DNA of 64,000 nucleotides, taken from Polaromonas sp. 39-63-25. Lineage in GTDB: Bacteria; Pseudomonadota; Gammaproteobacteria; Burkholderiales; Burkholderiaceae_C. A program made the position numbers and the translations under genes. The stretch covers positions 1 through 64,000 of the forward strand of contig NZ_NCJH01000018.1 in assembly GCF_002278925.1 (NCBI RefSeq), written 5' to 3'. The notes under the pieces were generated by a model. The model made no database searches and was not told the origin of the DNA. It saw only the letters and a program-made list of their open reading frames with translations. Every line of letters begins with the position of its first letter. Position 1 is the stretch's first letter. Shown here piece after piece: positions 62,196 to 64,000 of this stretch.

Positions 62196-62274
62196 TTCTG
62201 ATTTTTCGAGCTCGCGGGGCCGGACAGCCACAGAGCTTGCGATCGGTGCTCACCTTGCCCATGGCTGCATGACA

Positions 62275-62400
62275 GCGCGGGTTGAGAAGTTCGCGATCCC
62301 GGAAACTATCGATGCGATTCAGGCTCTAACCGCTTGGTCGGTGTCCGCAGGGGATCCGATCAAACCTGCCGACCTTGCTCTGGGTATCAGTTTGCCACTC
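62275..62400 (+). pseudogene. Relic of a type II GAPDH C-terminus
   Basis: A frame encodes EKFAIPETIDAIQALTAWSVSA, then GDPIKPADLALGIS, which aligns with the end of the intact gene at 45453 (VIPETIDAIRALGI...SIAMTDASLGVG). The upstream four fifths of the gene is absent. It lies between the porin and Rieske genes, on the plus strand. Confidence 0.7.
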
Positions 62401-62478
62401 ACATGGTCTGGCCTATTGGGACCCTCATGACCTGAGGCCGCGGCGTCGAGATCAGAAGCCCTGCTGAAAGGATTTCCC

Positions 62479-63096
62479 ATGACTGACGCCTTGAAAGCCT
62501 GCACGTGTGCGCCCGATGCGTATCGCCGTCAACTCACCTTCGCCACAGTGGGTGTCGGCGGCGCCGGCATCGTCGCCGCTGCGGTTCCCTTCGTGTCGTC
62601 CTTTGCCCCCAGCGAGCGCGCCAAGGCGCTTGGCGCGGCGGTGACGGTGTCGATCGAGGATTTGCCGGAAGAGCGGCTCATGACCGTCGAATGGCGTGGC
62701 AAACCCGTCTGGATTTTGCGGCGCAGCGCGGCTCAGCAGCAGCGCTTGCAGTCGCCCGATCTGCTAAGCGCCTTGGCGGATCCGGCTTCGCTGCGACGCG
62801 AGCAGCAACCCGACTACGCCAAAAATTCGCAGCGCTCGATCCGACCCGAGATCGGCGTGTTTGTCGCGTTGTGCACGCACCTCGGTTGTATACCGGCGTA
62901 TCGCCCCGATGCCGGTGCGACCGACTTGCGTGCCGGGTGGCCGGGTGGCTTTTTTTGTCCCTGCCATGGGTCGGCTTTCGACCTGGCAGGTCGTGTGTTC
63001 CGCAACGTTCCGGCGCCCAGCAACCTTGAAGTGCCGCCGCATCGCTATGTCTCTGACTCCCTCATAGAGGTTGGCACTGACAAAAACGCCAACTGA
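62479..63096 (+). CDS. petA: Rieske iron-sulfur protein (PetA-like), orphan
   Basis: 205 residues: an N-terminal membrane anchor (FATVGVGGAGIVAAAVPFVSS) and the C-terminal Rieske fold with CTHLGC and CPCHGSAFD, the two cluster-binding boxes. This is the bc1-complex subunit. No cytochrome b or c1 gene follows within 900 bp, so it is a lone copy, in a region with other fragments. It appears intact. Confidence 0.9.
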   Translation: MTDALKACTCAPDAYRRQLTFATVGVGGAGIVAAAVPFVSSFAPSERAKALGAAVTVSIEDLPEERLMTVEWRGKPVWILRRSAAQQQRLQSPDLLSALADPASLRREQQPDYAKNSQRSIRPEIGVFVALCTHLGCIPAYRPDAGATDLRAGWPGGFFCPCHGSAFDLAGRVFRNVPAPSNLEVPPHRYVSDSLIEVGTDKNAN

Positions 63097-63291
63097 AGTC
63101 CTGCCTGTGAACTAGATTTTCAGGTGTCGCGGGCACTGCCACAGGCTCCAAGCCGCACGTCATGCAGGACTTCAGCGCAGTTTTGACCGATCAGCATCAG
63201 CTATCCCGCCGCGCTCCAGCATCTTCGCCTCTACGGTGTCCGGCATCGGTTGATTGCGCTCGTCAAGCGCTGCGCACTGCTTGCCCTCGTG

Positions 63292-63425
63292 GTCCAGTCA
63301 GTTGTTGTTTTGCAAGCACGACAAGGTGGGCCTGCAAGCATGTCTACGTCATCGCCATGCGTGATCGCATCACGACATTCATAGCTGCTCCAGCCTGGCC
63401 ACGGGCATTCGACACAGGTTCTGAT
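63292..63425 (+). pseudogene. Relict copy of the porin locus with internal deletion
   Basis: 63292-63319 matches the porin upstream region 61005-61032 (25 of 28), and 63340-63425 matches the porin 3' end 62110-62196 (about 90%, with one indel that shifts the frame). In the intact copy these parts are over 1 kb apart, here 20 bp, so the porin body was deleted. The surrounding 63097-63550 holds no supported gene. Confidence 0.7.
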
Positions 63426-63550
63426 GCGCGTAAGTCGTGTATTGGGTCCCGGTTGTTATTTTCCGCTAGATGTAATTTCCCAAGAGATTGTTCACCCGAG
63501 GTGAAGGAAGATGGAGGCTCTTACATCCCAACTTTTTCAGGACTCCCCGG

Positions 63551-64000
63551 ATGAACATCCACAAGAATGCCTCAATGGCGCCCAAAGGTCGAGCCCATTT
63601 GGTTAAAGAAATAGACCGGATGGGTCTGAAGCCAGCGGCTGCAGCCGCTGGTTTGAGTGCCCGCACGGCCCGCAAGTGGCAGCAACGCTACGCCCAGGAG
63701 GGCAGCGCTGGACCGCAGCTCCCGACCTCTGATTTGCCCACAGCGCAGTTACGCCCGCAAAGTCGAGCGGGCCGTGCGCTTGCGCAAGACTCAGCGCCTG
63801 ACCTATTAGATTGCCGATCGGGTGGGACTGTTGCGAAGCGCTATTGCCCGGGCCTGCAAGGCCGCCGGCGCAGCCAAGCTGACAGCCTTGCAGGATGCGC
63901 CACCGGTGGTGCGCTATGAGCGCGCCAGCCCCGGTGAGTTGCTGCACCTGGACACCAAGAAGCTGCACCGCCTTGATCGGCCGGGCCACCGGGTGACGGG
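63551..64000 (+). pseudogene. Decayed IS481-type transposase, cut by the window edge
   Basis: Begins MNIHKNASMAPKGRAHLVKE with an HTH (GLKPAAAAAGLSARTARKWQQRY), as in IS481 transposases. After QEGSAGPQ the frame shifts: the homologous continuation (KVERAVRLRKTQRLTY ... IADRVGLLRSAIARACKAAG) is in another frame, with a TAG in place of a Gln codon. It then reads RYERASPGELLHLDTKKLHRL up to the edge. Inactive as written. Confidence 0.8.

Noticed and set aside
1-64000. rRNA, tRNA, CRISPR arrays, plasmid origin
   Set aside because: No diagnostic sequence or repeat pattern was recognised by eye; a dedicated tRNA/ncRNA search was not possible.

Overview
The window is an accessory, metal-resistance region from a Gram-negative bacterium, most likely a betaproteobacterium of the Burkholderiales (Comamonadaceae-like). 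This rests on the 340-residue Burkholderiales-type porin, CzcI/CzcC/CzcB/CzcA and CadR/CueR logic, Tat-exported copper oxidases, a DUF3141 polyester-synthase-like protein and moderately high GC. It could be a genomic island or a large plasmid; no replication or conjugation gene is visible. No rRNA, tRNA or CRISPR array was recognised.

Region by region. (1) 99-6650 is a complete Tn3-family transposon with two identical 38-bp ends, tnpA and tnpR. Its cargo is a four-gene operon under a Fur-box-like site: a predicted outer-membrane barrel, an FMN-binding protein, an ApbE flavin transferase and a four-helix His-rich membrane protein. This looks like a small extracytoplasmic flavin electron-transfer (ferric reduction?) system, and tnpA is its last cistron. 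The transposon joins a broken lipoprotein ORF to the 3' end of a broken metal ATPase. (2) 7106-9105 holds a phosphoethanolamine transferase and a small membrane protein. (3) 9219-19832 is a divergent Cd/Zn/Co module: cadR faces a long operon cadA-gmhA-czcI-czcC-czcB-czcA-PII-like-small proteins, with a MerR-type promoter between them. (4) 20033-24085 is copper handling in the cytoplasm and inner membrane: a Cys-rich four-helix copper-storage protein, a DUF305 protein, copA-cueR and copZ, with two CueR promoters firing in opposite directions. (5) 24524-27906 is an unrelated-looking insert: a/b-hydrolase, membrane molybdopterin oxidoreductase, AraC regulator.

(6) 28020-33712 is a periplasmic copper cluster (small TM protein, CusF-like, DUF411, cupredoxin, Tat multicopper oxidase, TolC-like lipoprotein, two small exported proteins), ending in a decayed CopF-like ATPase. 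(7) 33930-41049 carries a membrane protein, MFS transporter, beta-propeller, two TPM proteins with LemA, a DUF6629 protein and a cyclopropane-fatty-acid synthase. (8) 41095-50441 is a co-directional metabolic block: PRPP-synthetase-like protein, AMP/thymidine phosphorylase, MBL-fold RNA exonuclease, archaeal-type (type II) GAPDH, lycopene-cyclase-domain protein, isoprenylcysteine-methyltransferase-like protein, DUF2933 and DUF3141. It resembles an RNA/nucleotide-scavenging or low-oxygen survival set. (9) 50504-58409 holds a CPD-type heavy-metal ATPase, HMA chaperone, second multicopper oxidase, Met-rich lipoprotein, DUF5676, MgtC/DUF4010 protein and an exported protein; two FNR/Anr-like boxes lie at 56419 and 58396. 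(10) 58584-64000 is scarred: a second cupredoxin, a 486-bp internally deleted IS21-type element that truncates a glycosyltransferase, gtrA, a porin, a GAPDH relic, an orphan Rieske protein, a relict second porin copy and a decayed IS481-type transposase running off the window.

The parts fit together as a multi-layer copper and divalent-metal defence: cytosolic sensing and buffering (CueR, CadR, CopZ, Csp), inner-membrane export (CopA, CadA, CPD ATPase), trans-envelope efflux (Czc) and periplasmic oxidation and binding (two oxidases, two cupredoxins, CusF-like, DUF411). To these is added a module probably used under oxygen limitation. Gene functions come from motifs read by eye; no database search was possible.
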